Shown here: piece by piece, positions 53,916 to 62,339 of the stretch
Layout of the letters: every line of letters begins with the position of its first letter
Position numbering within the stretch: position 1 is the stretch's first letter
Assembly (NCBI RefSeq): GCF_000368625.1
Contig: NZ_KB849575.1
Span: 799,202-863,201, forward strand
Length of the DNA: 64,000 nt
Direction: 5' to 3'
Origin: Acinetobacter schindleri CIP 107287
GTDB taxonomy: Bacteria; Pseudomonadota; Gammaproteobacteria; Pseudomonadales; Moraxellaceae
Translations under genes and position numbers: made by a program
The notes under the pieces: generated by a model
The model's input: the letters and a program-made list of their open reading frames with translations, nothing else
What the model was told of the DNA's origin: nothing
Database searches by the model: none

Positions 53916-55167
53916 GTGGATTTACCTGTGTGATATTGGCTGCAAAAGTTCCATCCTGCATTTCGACCTGCACCTCACTTTCAAGTTCATGGACAGAACG
54001 CACAGCATGACCTTGTTGACGGACGATGGCATAGCCTTTGGAAAGTACTGTTTTCGGATTCTGGATCAGCGTTTCACGTAACAAGGCTTCAATCTGTTGT
54101 TGTGCAATTCGGGTTTGCTGACGAGCCAAATTGCCGATATTGGATTTCAATTGGGTAACTTCTTTGAAAGCATCCGAGACTTTGGCATTGGCAATACTTT
54201 GAATCAATGTCATCAATTGATCATTCTGGTTTTGATAGGCCTGAATCTGCTGCCGGGAACTACGCTGAATAATTTGCAGATTGGTAATGACATCCTGCAC
54301 ACGCTCCACAATGTGATTGCGAATCCCAGCGATGACTTTACTCGGGGTATCATAGGAACGATGTGCAATTTCATCCAGAATGGTCCTGTCTTTTTCATGA
54401 CCAATACCAACCCAGATTGGCACACTACGCTTACACAGTAGGGCAGCCAGTTCATAATCATTCAGGTAGGCCAGATCATTGACTGCACCACCACCGCGGA
54501 TAATCACGATTAAATCAGGCGCCGTTGTGTAATCTTCTGCCCACTGTTTCAGCCCTTGTGCCAGGCTTTGGCGAATACTTTGTGGTGCAGTATTTCCCTG
54601 AAAAGTCGCCGAGTGATAAACAAACTCGCATACCTGTGCATCCGCTAGTGCATCTGCATCCTTTTTAAAGTCACCTAAACCAGCAGCATTTTCAGGAGCA
54701 ATCACCAGAATCCGGTTTAGGTCGAATGGTGTTGGTAATTGCCGGTTGCGTTCAATCAAACCTTCTGCCGTGAGTCGTTGTACGATTTCCTGATAACGTC
54801 GGGCGATATCACCGAGGGTATAACTGGAATCTATTTCAACGATATTCAGGGAAAAGCCATATTGCGGATCAAAACTGGCTTTGACCTTAATCAGAACATT
54901 TAAATCACGACTTAACTCAATCCCAGTTTCCCGTTCAAACGGGGTCACAATTTTCTGTGCAGCAAATTTCCAGATGGTGGCACGGCAACTGGCAATCACC
55001 TGATCATTGTCAGGATCTTTTTCTGCCAGTTCCAGATAGTAATGACCTGCCTTGATATTCAGGTTGCGTATCTCTGCCTTGACCCATACCGGTGTATCGA
55101 AGGTGAGTTTAATCACCTCCTGCACGGTAGAGAGATATTCCTTGAGCGAGAATTGGGGATCTTGCAT
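53908..55167 (-). CDS. xseA: exodeoxyribonuclease VII large subunit
   Basis: A 419-residue catalytic subunit that degrades single-stranded DNA in both directions into oligonucleotides. The N-terminal OB fold (FSLKEYLSTVQEVIKLTF, VWVKAEIRNLNIKAGHYYLE) is at 6-100, and the exonuclease core shows TPFDLNRILVIAPENAAGLGDF, DLIVIIRGGGAVNDLAYLND, SVPIWVGIGHEKDRTILDEI and the coiled-coil after ~290, ending NPKTVLSKGYAIVRQ. Family length is 400-450. First gene of the xseAB unit. Confidence 0.96.
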   Translation of the reverse strand: MQDPQFSLKEYLSTVQEVIKLTFDTPVWVKAEIRNLNIKAGHYYLELAEKDPDNDQVIASCRATIWKFAAQKIVTPFERETGIELSRDLNVLIKVKASFDPQYGFSLNIVEIDSSYTLGDIARRYQEIVQRLTAEGLIERNRQLPTPFDLNRILVIAPENAAGLGDFKKDADALADAQVCEFVYHSATFQGNTAPQSIRQSLAQGLKQWAEDYTTAPDLIVIIRGGGAVNDLAYLNDYELAALLCKRSVPIWVGIGHEKDRTILDEIAHRSYDTPSKVIAGIRNHIVERVQDVITNLQIIQRSSRQQIQAYQNQNDQLMTLIQSIANAKVSDAFKEVTQLKSNIGNLARQQTRIAQQQIEALLRETLIQNPKTVLSKGYAIVRQQGHAVRSVHELESEVQVEMQDGTFAANITQVNPHE

Positions 55168-55394
55168 AGCCGCAGAAAAGTTTAAAATTCAAGCAAATTT
55201 TAGCTTAAACCTGCATATCACTCAAACCAGATTACTAAGTATTCTTGTGGCTTAATTGCAGCAGGGCAATATAAAAGCATCATAATTTATCGCTGATAGT
55301 AGCTTCAGCATTGATTTACATACATTTAGATAAACTTTCTTGAGTATGACTATGTTAAATTAAGTCGGAATGGTCCTTTAGAAGAAGATCGCCA

Positions 55395-55823
55395 ATGAAA
55401 AGAATCATGTATCTGGGCATGTTGATCGCCGTATTAACAGGATGTGCAGCACAGCAACCAGAAGAAACACCGCGTATTGGCATGCCGAATCCTGCCAGTG
55501 CTTATTGTGTGGATCAAGGTGGGAAGCTTGATATCCATAATGAAGTGGATGGTCAGGTGGCCTATTGCCATCTGCCAGATGGTAAAGTGGTGGAGGAGTG
55601 GGCATTGTATCGTAGCAATCAGGACATCTGCCTGTCTGAAGCAGCACATAATCTGATCGGTCAGTCTGGTCTGAGTGAAGCGCAAATCAAAGCCAAAACC
55701 AAAGCTAAAATTGTGCGTATGATACAACCGGGACAAGCAGTAACTATGGATTTCCGTGAAGACCGTGTTACGGTCACCGTAGATCCAAAAACTGGAAAAA
55801 TTGTTCAGTCCAGCTGCGGCTAA
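55395..55823 (+). CDS. lipoprotein with DUF333 and I78-like peptidase-inhibitor domains
   Basis: A 142-residue lipoprotein. The signal ends at LTGC17. Residues ~30-82 are a DUF333 (hemolysin-like) unit: NPASAYCVDQGGKLDI and GQVAYCHLPDGKVVEEWAL with paired Cys. Residues ~95-142 look like a potato-inhibitor-type I78 domain: KTKAKIVRMIQPGQAVTMDF, then REDRVTVTVDPKTGKIV and the C-terminal CG. It may block periplasmic serine proteases while attached to a membrane. The next gene encodes another small lipoprotein. A terminator follows the stop. Confidence 0.82.
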   Translation: MKRIMYLGMLIAVLTGCAAQQPEETPRIGMPNPASAYCVDQGGKLDIHNEVDGQVAYCHLPDGKVVEEWALYRSNQDICLSEAAHNLIGQSGLSEAQIKAKTKAKIVRMIQPGQAVTMDFREDRVTVTVDPKTGKIVQSSCG

Positions 55824-55837
55824 ATCATTTTGACAAC

Positions 55838-55860
55838 AAAGCCCTGTAGAGGGCTTTTTT
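55838..55860 (+). terminator. terminator of the DUF333/I78 lipoprotein gene
   Basis: Stem AAAGCCCT / AGGGCTTT (55838-55845 with 55850-55857), loop GTAG, T-run after. Confidence 0.85.
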
Positions 55861-55935
55861 GTTGCAGCCGGACTTGGCAAATTAAATGACAAATGCGCTG
55901 TGATCTTTTATATTGCCCTGCGTAAGGAGAAGTTC

Positions 55936-56295
55936 ATGAAAAAGTTATTTGCTTTATCTGTTTTGGTGGCTTTGGCTGGCTGTGCCGAAAAGAAACCACT
56001 CACCCCTGAAGAGCAGTGGCAAGGTTATTGTCGTAGTGTGGGCAATGCTGCACGCAGTATCATGCTGGACCGTCAAAATGGCATTGAGAAAGAAAAAGCT
56101 GTTGAACATGCCAGCAAGGTTGAAGATGAAACTACCAAAGCATTCGTCATGACCATTATTGATGACGTTTATAAAATGCCATTGGATGAAATCACCAAAG
56201 ATGTGAAAGAATCGCGTGAAAAAATCCGTGCTGAATATACTGAAAAATGTATTGCAACACCGCATGACGAATTGCCAGATTATAAACCGTTCTAA
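55936..56295 (+). CDS. small lipoprotein of unknown function
   Basis: A 119-residue lipoprotein starting at the ATG at 55936, because AAGGAG lies 8 bases upstream and the protein then opens with a perfect lipobox signal (MKKLFALSVLVALAGC16). The mature part is helical and charged (CRSVGNAARSIMLDRQNG, VEHASKVEDETTKAFVM), with two more Cys (residues ~32 and ~109) that may pair. I do not recognise the family. A terminator overlaps the end of the gene. Confidence 0.8.
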   Translation: MKKLFALSVLVALAGCAEKKPLTPEEQWQGYCRSVGNAARSIMLDRQNGIEKEKAVEHASKVEDETTKAFVMTIIDDVYKMPLDEITKDVKESREKIRAEYTEKCIATPHDELPDYKPF

Positions 56296-56310
56296 GGAAC
56301 GGTTTTTTTA
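56284..56310 (+). terminator. terminator overlapping the lipoprotein gene end
   Basis: Stem AAACCGTTC / GAACGGTTT (56284-56292 with 56297-56305), loop TAAG that includes the stop codon, then a T-run. Confidence 0.88.
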
Positions 56311-56498
56311 TAGCTTTGCCATATTCAAATTATTTTATGCAAGCGTGAAGAAGTTATTTATCTAATACTAATTTCTTATAAAAATAGCCTAAGCGGCTTG
56401 TACAATTTGTGACAAATTCTAAATCTAAAATATAGCAATACTTATCTAAATATCGAATAATGAAAATATCTCCAAAATAATTAAAAAGGAGCAGCATT

Positions 56499-56768
56499 AT
56501 GAACGTTGTGGGATACTTACATCATGCAGACCTGTTGCTCGAAGATGAACAGGGCATGGCGATCATTGGTGGTGGAAACTACGTGCTGAGCGTTGGTGAT
56601 AAAGTCAGTTTAAAACGTATTCTTGATCAAAATAAAAAACTCTATCTGGTCGATATTTCCTTTGCCAGTAACAATCATAACGGCACCTACGAAGACCAGT
56701 GTGTACTCAAATTTGAAGGCTGTCGTGATGCATTTAACCAATATTTGAGCACAAGCACAGTACACTAA
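56499..56768 (+). CDS. 89-residue protein of unknown function
   Basis: I do not recognise this gene. It has AAGGAG 9-14 bases before the ATG and a terminator 27 bases after the stop, so it is a complete single-gene unit. The protein begins MNVVGYLHHADLLLEDEQG and has beta-rich patterns (YVLSVGDKVSLKRIL, KLYLVDISFASNN), with Cys at ~68 and ~75. No signal peptide or span is seen. It sits between the lipoprotein pair and acnB. Confidence 0.75.
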   Translation: MNVVGYLHHADLLLEDEQGMAIIGGGNYVLSVGDKVSLKRILDQNKKLYLVDISFASNNHNGTYEDQCVLKFEGCRDAFNQYLSTSTVH

Positions 56769-56795
56769 GGTGGAGTATCTTTTTTCTTATAACTC

Positions 56796-56820
56796 AGGCA
56801 ACATTCGTGTTGCCTTTTTT
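56796..56820 (+). terminator. terminator of the 89-residue gene
   Basis: Stem AGGCAACA / TGTTGCCT (56796-56803 with 56808-56815) with a TTCG tetraloop, then TTTTT. Confidence 0.9.
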
Positions 56821-57062
56821 ATAAGTGAAATTCAGCTAAAAGTGCTCAATTAGAGCTTAATTTATGCAAGAAAACAGATTTTTGACTATCAAATAATCAT
56901 TATGCACATCATTTATTTACAAAATAATGAGCATCACAAAGAAACACTTTACTTGCATTAACTTTTAACTGGAATTTTAGTAAAATTTGAGAGTCCATAT
57001 TATTTGTGAAGCTCTATAAAGTAGGAATTCACAGATAATTTTTTAAAAAAGAGGAATAAACC

Positions 57063-59702
57063 GTGCTAGAAGCTTACCGCCAACACGTTGAAGAACGTGC
57101 CGCACTCGGAGTCCCACCGAAGCCACTTGACGATGCTCAAACTGCTGCATTAGTTGAATTATTAAAAAATCCACCAGCGGGTGAAGAAGCATACCTAGTT
57201 GACTTGCTTGAAAACCGTGTTCCTGCAGGTGTTGACCAAGCTGCATACGTAAAAGCTGCGTTCTTAGCTGCATTGGCAAAAGGCGAAGCGACTTCTCCAC
57301 TAGTTTCTAAAGAACGTGCGGTTTACTTACTGGGCACTATGCTTGGTGGTTATAACGTTGCTCCTTTAGTAGAACTTTTAGACGACGCTGCACTAGGTGA
57401 ACTTGCTGCAGAAGCGTTGAAGAAAACTCTTCTTGTATTTGATGCGTTCCATGACGTTGCCGACAAAGCACGTGCAGGCAATGCAAATGCGAAAGCAGTT
57501 CTTCAATCTTGGGCTGACGCTGAATGGTTCACAAACCGTAAAGACGTTCCTGAAGAAATCAAACTGACAGTTTTCAAAGTAACTGGCGAAACGAATACTG
57601 ATGACCTGTCTCCAGCACAAGACGCTTGGAGCCGTCCAGACATTCCATTGCACGCAAATGCAATGTTGAAAAACGTACGTGATGGCATCAACCCAGAAGT
57701 TCCTGGTGAAGTTGGGCCATTAAACCAGATCAAAGAATTGATCGCGAAAGGCAACCAGGTTGCTTACGTAGGTGACGTTGTTGGCACAGGTTCTTCTCGT
57801 AAGTCTGCTACTAACTCTGTACTTTGGTTCTTCGGTGACGAAATTCCGCACATTCCGAACAAGAAAGAAGGCGGTTACTGCTTAGGTTCTAAAATTGCTC
57901 CGATTTTCTTCAACACGATGGAAGATGCTGGTGCATTACCAGTTGAAATCGATGTAGCAAACATGAACATGGGCGATGAAATCACGCTTAAGATCGACAA
58001 AGCTGCTGCTAAAGTAACTGCGTTCAAAGACGGTGCTCAAATCGCTGAAGCTGATCTTAAAACTCCAGTACTTCTAGACGAAGTTCGCGCTGGCGGCCGT
58101 ATCAACCTGATCATTGGTCGTGGTTTGACTACTAAAGCACGTGAAGAATTAGGTCTTCCTGCTTCTACATTGTTCCGTACACCAGTACAACCTGCTGCAA
58201 CTGGCAAAGGCTTTACGCTTGCTCAGAAGATGGTTGGTCGTGCTTGTGGTCTTCCAGAAGGTCAAGGTGTTGTTCCAGGTACATACTGTGAACCACGTAT
58301 GACAACTGTTGGTTCTCAAGATACAACTGGTCCGATGACTCGTGACGAACTTAAAGATTTGGCTTGCCTCGGCTTCTCTGCTGACTTGGTAATGCAATCT
58401 TTCTGTCACACAGCTGCGTATCCAAAACCAGTTGACGTTCAAATGCAACACACGCTTCCTGATTTCATCATGAACCGTGGTGGTGTTTCTCTACGTCCAG
58501 GTGACGGTATTATCCACTCTTGGTTAAACCGTATGCTTCTTCCAGATACAGTAGGTACTGGTGGTGACTCGCATACTCGTTTCCCAATTGGTATTTCATT
58601 CCCGGCGGGTTCTGGTCTGGTAGCGTTTGCTGCAGCAACTGGTGTTATGCCACTTGACATGCCAGAGTCTGTTCTTGTGAAGTTCAAAGGTAAAATGCAA
58701 CCTGGTATCACTCTACGTGACCTAGTACATGCGATTCCTTACGTAGCGATCCAAGAAGGTGACCTGACTGTAGAGAAGAAAGGTAAGAAAAACATCTTCT
58801 CTGGCCGTATCCTTGAGATCGACCTGACAGAAATGGAAACTGATCTGACTGTTGAGCAGGCATTCGAACTTTCTGATGCTTCTGCTGAACGTTCTGCGGC
58901 TGGTTGTGCGATCACGCTTTCTGAAGAGAAAGTTGCTGAATACCTGCGTTCTAACATCACTATGCTGAAGTGGATGATTTCACAAGGCTATGGCGATGCT
59001 CGTACTATGGCGCGCCGTGTTGAGAACATGGAAAAATGGTTGGAAAATCCATCACTTCTTAAAGCTGATGCTGATGCTGAATACACTAAAGTGTACGAAA
59101 TCGACCTTTCTACGATTACTGAACCAGTTCTTTGCTGCCCGAATGACCCAGATGATGCAAAACTTCTTTCTGACGTTCAAGGCGTGAAAATTGATGAAGT
59201 ATTCATCGGCTCTTGTATGACTAACATTGGTCACTTCCGTGCAGCTGGTAAACTTCTAGACAAAGTTCCTGGCGGTTCTTTATCTACTCGTCTATGGTTG
59301 GCTCCTCCAACTCGTATGGATGAACACCAGTTGATGGAAGAAGGTTTCTACAATACTTATGGTAAAGCTGGCGCTCGTACAGAAATGCCAGGCTGTTCAC
59401 TATGTATGGGTAACCAGGCACGTGTAGCACCGAACACAACTTGTGTATCGACTTCTACTCGTAACTTCCCGAACCGTCTAGGTCAAGGTGCGAACGTTTA
59501 TCTAGCATCTGCTGAGCTTGCATCTGTTGCTGCTGTATTGGGTAAATTACCTTCTCCAGAAGAATACCAGCAGTACGCTGCTCAAATCGACAGCATGTCA
59601 GCTGACATCTACCAATACTTGAACTTCGACAAGATGAGCGAGTATACAGATGCTGCTAAAGACATCGATACTAAGAAAATTGCTGCTGCTCAATTGGCTT
59701 AA
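57063..59702 (+). CDS. acnB: aconitate hydratase B
   Basis: An 879-residue TCA and glyoxylate cycle enzyme that interconverts citrate and isocitrate, with a 4Fe-4S cluster. It starts with GTG at 57063, 7 bases after GAGGAA. The AcnB-specific N-terminal HEAT-like domain (LEAYRQHVEERAALGVPPKP) comes first, then the swivel domain, then the catalytic domains. Cluster Cys are C718 in IGSCMTNIGHF, C778 and C781 in CSLCMGNQAR. Length is close to E. coli AcnB (865). Apo-AcnB is known to bind mRNA. It has unusually strong codon bias compared with neighbours, as expected for high expression. Confidence 0.98.
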   Translation: MLEAYRQHVEERAALGVPPKPLDDAQTAALVELLKNPPAGEEAYLVDLLENRVPAGVDQAAYVKAAFLAALAKGEATSPLVSKERAVYLLGTMLGGYNVAPLVELLDDAALGELAAEALKKTLLVFDAFHDVADKARAGNANAKAVLQSWADAEWFTNRKDVPEEIKLTVFKVTGETNTDDLSPAQDAWSRPDIPLHANAMLKNVRDGINPEVPGEVGPLNQIKELIAKGNQVAYVGDVVGTGSSRKSATNSVLWFFGDEIPHIPNKKEGGYCLGSKIAPIFFNTMEDAGALPVEIDVANMNMGDEITLKIDKAAAKVTAFKDGAQIAEADLKTPVLLDEVRAGGRINLIIGRGLTTKAREELGLPASTLFRTPVQPAATGKGFTLAQKMVGRACGLPEGQGVVPGTYCEPRMTTVGSQDTTGPMTRDELKDLACLGFSADLVMQSFCHTAAYPKPVDVQMQHTLPDFIMNRGGVSLRPGDGIIHSWLNRMLLPDTVGTGGDSHTRFPIGISFPAGSGLVAFAAATGVMPLDMPESVLVKFKGKMQPGITLRDLVHAIPYVAIQEGDLTVEKKGKKNIFSGRILEIDLTEMETDLTVEQAFELSDASAERSAAGCAITLSEEKVAEYLRSNITMLKWMISQGYGDARTMARRVENMEKWLENPSLLKADADAEYTKVYEIDLSTITEPVLCCPNDPDDAKLLSDVQGVKIDEVFIGSCMTNIGHFRAAGKLLDKVPGGSLSTRLWLAPPTRMDEHQLMEEGFYNTYGKAGARTEMPGCSLCMGNQARVAPNTTCVSTSTRNFPNRLGQGANVYLASAELASVAAVLGKLPSPEEYQQYAAQIDSMSADIYQYLNFDKMSEYTDAAKDIDTKKIAAAQLA

Positions 59703-59726
59703 TTGATCAAACGGTAGTTTAAAAAT

Positions 59727-59758
59727 AAGGGTCGAGAAATCGGCCTTTATTTTTTTTC
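59727..59758 (+). terminator. likely terminator of acnB
   Basis: Imperfect hairpin with AAGG and CGA arms (59727-59735 pairing with about 59740-59748) followed by a long T-rich run. Two central mismatches lower confidence. Confidence 0.5.
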
Positions 59759-59831
59759 TAGGTTACTTATATGTTGTTTTTATATAATTGAATGCTAAAC
59801 TAAAATAGTTCTCTATACATTTGATTCAGAT

Positions 59832-61169
59832 ATGAAAATCGAAATTCGTAATTTAGGTGCAATTAAACATATAGTACTAGAACCAAAACCTTTAACTATA
59901 ATAACGGGAAAAAATAATAGCGGTAAAACTTATGCTATGTATACCTTATGGGCATTAGCTTCTTTAGCTGACAGAATAGGGTTTAAATGTGTTGAGACAC
60001 ATGCAATAACACTTCGGCAAGTGGGTATTATTGAATTTAATTTAGAAAATTTTCTTAATGAAAATTGGAATGATTTGATTTCAAAAATTAATAGTTCTAT
60101 ACCGGAATTAGTAGCGAAGACTTTTAATGTTGAGTCTCGATTTTTTAAAGATTCTAAAATATCAATAACTTATCCCTTTGAAGATTTTAAAAATAATTTT
60201 TTTAATACTTTTAGTTTAGACTGCATTGATCTAGATAGAAATGGTATATTTGAAGTTATTTATAGTCAAAAAACTAAAATTATAATGGTGAAGAACAACT
60301 TTATATCAAGAGAGTTTCCAATATTTTTATTTAAAGATTATCTTAGTACTATTATTGCTAAAACAATTCTTAGTCCATTAGCTAAAAAATCATTTTTAAT
60401 GCCAACTGAGCGTGCTGGTTTAAATTTATTCTTTAATGATTTAAATACTCAGAAGAAAAATATAAATAAATATTTGCATAGTCATGGAGGATTGGATGAG
60501 AAGGATTTGGATTCTATTCTAAATAGAACTTATTATTCTCGCCCCATAGAGGCATATATTGATTTTCTTTTTGATCAGGAATTTGATCATAAGGTTAAAA
60601 GTACTTTTTTGTCTAGTTCATTGCCATATTTAAATGAATTTATCCCTGTTACTTTTAGAAAGGAAAAAGGGCATATTTACTTTCAAGATAATAAAGGTAA
60701 TGAAATATCTTTGCATTTAGCTTCTTCTGCTATTAAAGCAAATTTAGCATTATGGGTATATCTAAATAATATGGCGGCTTATAATGATTTATTAATGATC
60801 GATGAGCCTGAAATAAACTTACACCCTGATGCTCAAAGGCATATGGCTCGATTTATAGCATTCTTAGTTAATAAAGGTATTAAAGTTGCAATTAGTACTC
60901 ATAGTGATTATTTTATTAGAGAGTTGAATTCATTAATAATGTTAAATAATGATTTTTCTAATAAAAAAGAGACTATGTCTAAATATGGATATTTGAGTAG
61001 AGATAAATTAAGTTGTGATCAATTAGTTGCATATTGCTTTGAGAATGGAAATGCAACTATGTTACCAATGGAATCAATGTATGGGGTACAAGTTGATACT
61101 TTCGACAATGTAATTAATTCAATGAATGAGGCTTACTCTTTAATTCAATTTCAATTAGATAGTGAATAA
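59832..61169 (+). CDS. AAA/ABC-class ATPase of OLD-like type, putative defence protein
   Basis: A 445-residue ATPase with SMC/RecF/OLD-type logic. It opens MKIEIRNLGAIKHIVL, as in AAA_15/AAA_21 proteins; Walker A is GKNNSGKT at 26-33, the ABC signature-like segment is LHLASSAIKANLALW at ~294-308, Walker B is LLMIDEPEINLHP with D324-E325, and the switch His is H357 in ISTHSDYF. A ~170-residue middle insert is unlike typical ABC proteins. No TOPRIM nuclease domain follows, unlike OLD. Base composition is far more A+T-rich than acnB or gltS, a sign of transfer. The partner gene starts 12 bases later. I infer an anti-phage ATPase-effector pair. Confidence 0.8.
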   Translation: MKIEIRNLGAIKHIVLEPKPLTIITGKNNSGKTYAMYTLWALASLADRIGFKCVETHAITLRQVGIIEFNLENFLNENWNDLISKINSSIPELVAKTFNVESRFFKDSKISITYPFEDFKNNFFNTFSLDCIDLDRNGIFEVIYSQKTKIIMVKNNFISREFPIFLFKDYLSTIIAKTILSPLAKKSFLMPTERAGLNLFFNDLNTQKKNINKYLHSHGGLDEKDLDSILNRTYYSRPIEAYIDFLFDQEFDHKVKSTFLSSSLPYLNEFIPVTFRKEKGHIYFQDNKGNEISLHLASSAIKANLALWVYLNNMAAYNDLLMIDEPEINLHPDAQRHMARFIAFLVNKGIKVAISTHSDYFIRELNSLIMLNNDFSNKKETMSKYGYLSRDKLSCDQLVAYCFENGNATMLPMESMYGVQVDTFDNVINSMNEAYSLIQFQLDSE

Positions 61170-61181
61170 TAGGTAATTACA

Positions 61182-61799
61182 TTGAACGTTAAAGATCTAA
61201 TTAATAATTTTCAACAAATTATAAATCCCAAATATGTTAAAAACCTTAATAGGAATTTTATCCTTATTGAGGAGAATAATGAGGGTGGAATTTTAAAATC
61301 CCATGAATTAAAAATTCAAGGAAATATTACCAATTTTACATATTCATTAGATTCAAAATGCATTGATACAGGGCAAAATTTAAATCCCTTTGATATCTTT
61401 AAAACTTCAACTGCAAATATATGCTCAAAAAATGATTTAACTATTATTTATCCAGATCAAGATAATAGTATTCTGAAAGTTTTTATTTTAGAAATGAAGT
61501 CATTTAATTCCTCTGGGGCTGCTCATCAAATTCGATCAGGCAAAAATTTTCTCGATTATTTAATATTGCAGCATAACTTGAATTTTACTCATCTACCTTA
61601 TAAGGTGGAAGTTTATGGAATCTTAGCTAAAAAACCTAAATCAGTACAAAAAACAACTACAAGTGTTAAAACTCGCCAATTTAATTTTATATGCAAAGAA
61701 TATAAAGGATATAAAATACCTACACTTGAATGGAATGTTGATGAACTCTTACCATTACCCCATGTAATTAATAATATGAAAGTGTGTGAACTAAATTGA
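61182..61799 (+). CDS. putative PD-(D/E)xK-like nuclease partner of the ATPase
   Basis: A 205-residue protein of no family I can name, starting with TTG at 61182 (AGG 8 bases upstream). Residues 84-128 show a nuclease-like layout: N84-D85 in KNDLTIIYPD, a strand ending in E104-M-K106 (VFILEMKS) and then Q116 in AAHQIRSGKNFLDYLI, close to the D, ExK and Q order of restriction-like PD-(D/E)xK nucleases. The spacing D85 to E104 is within the range known. It is as A+T-rich as the ATPase gene. The fold assignment is inference from a weak motif, and the possibility of a non-nuclease adaptor remains. Confidence 0.6.
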   Translation: MNVKDLINNFQQIINPKYVKNLNRNFILIEENNEGGILKSHELKIQGNITNFTYSLDSKCIDTGQNLNPFDIFKTSTANICSKNDLTIIYPDQDNSILKVFILEMKSFNSSGAAHQIRSGKNFLDYLILQHNLNFTHLPYKVEVYGILAKKPKSVQKTTTSVKTRQFNFICKEYKGYKIPTLEWNVDELLPLPHVINNMKVCELN

Positions 61800-61993
61800 T
61801 TAGTTAATTTGACAATTTTTATTTTTAAAAGGCTGAATTGGCCGTGTAACTTATGTACAAAAAAGTATGGAAAAATTATGCAGTTTCATTTATTAAATTT
61901 ATATAAGTCATATTAATTCACTGGCTAATTCTAATTTAATATTTGACTTATACCATGTTTAATTGAAATATGATTCAGTAATTTAAAAATGCA
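61800..61993. other. A+T-rich spacer, no gene seen
   Basis: Contains no open frame of note; together with the relic that follows it separates the putative defence pair from gltS. Confidence 0.5.
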
Positions 61994-62236
61994 ATGACCT
62001 CACAATCCCGATTCCTTTGTATTGGCGGTTTCTTAAATGGAACTCAAGTTAAAGACCAAGGCGATAGTTTCGTGTGTATCGAAAATGGTAAATAGGTGAC
62101 TTACCATAAAAAGGAAATCTTCCATCAAGACGCTTGGGATCATGATTACTATGTCTGTGAAACCACCACAGACCAGCAAGCACACAATTGGGTTTATGAT
62201 ATTCCATCGTATTTATTGAATCTATTTAGGACATAA
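61994..62236 (+). pseudogene. 80-codon gene interrupted by one TAG
   Basis: From the ATG at 61994 the frame reads MTSQSRFLCIGGFLNGTQ and on to FVCIENGK, meets TAG at 62093-62095, then continues without another stop as VTYHKKEIFHQDAWDHDYYV to QAHNWVYDIPSYLLN and TAA at 62234-62236. The uninterrupted remainder indicates a recent nonsense mutation, or a sequencing error. The sequence after the stop is as protein-like as before it. The family is unknown to me; the style recalls small phage-borne proteins. Confidence 0.6.
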
Positions 62237-62339
62237 ATTAAACAATTACTAGAAACAATAACTTGCATAACATTTCTAAAATTGATTTTTCATACTGTTT
62301 TCCTAAAACTGTATGAAAATAAAGCTAATAGGGAATGTT

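Noticed and set aside
59832..61169. OLD nuclease or Gabija GajA
   Set aside because: No TOPRIM domain follows the ATPase, and the next gene is not a UvrD-like helicase.
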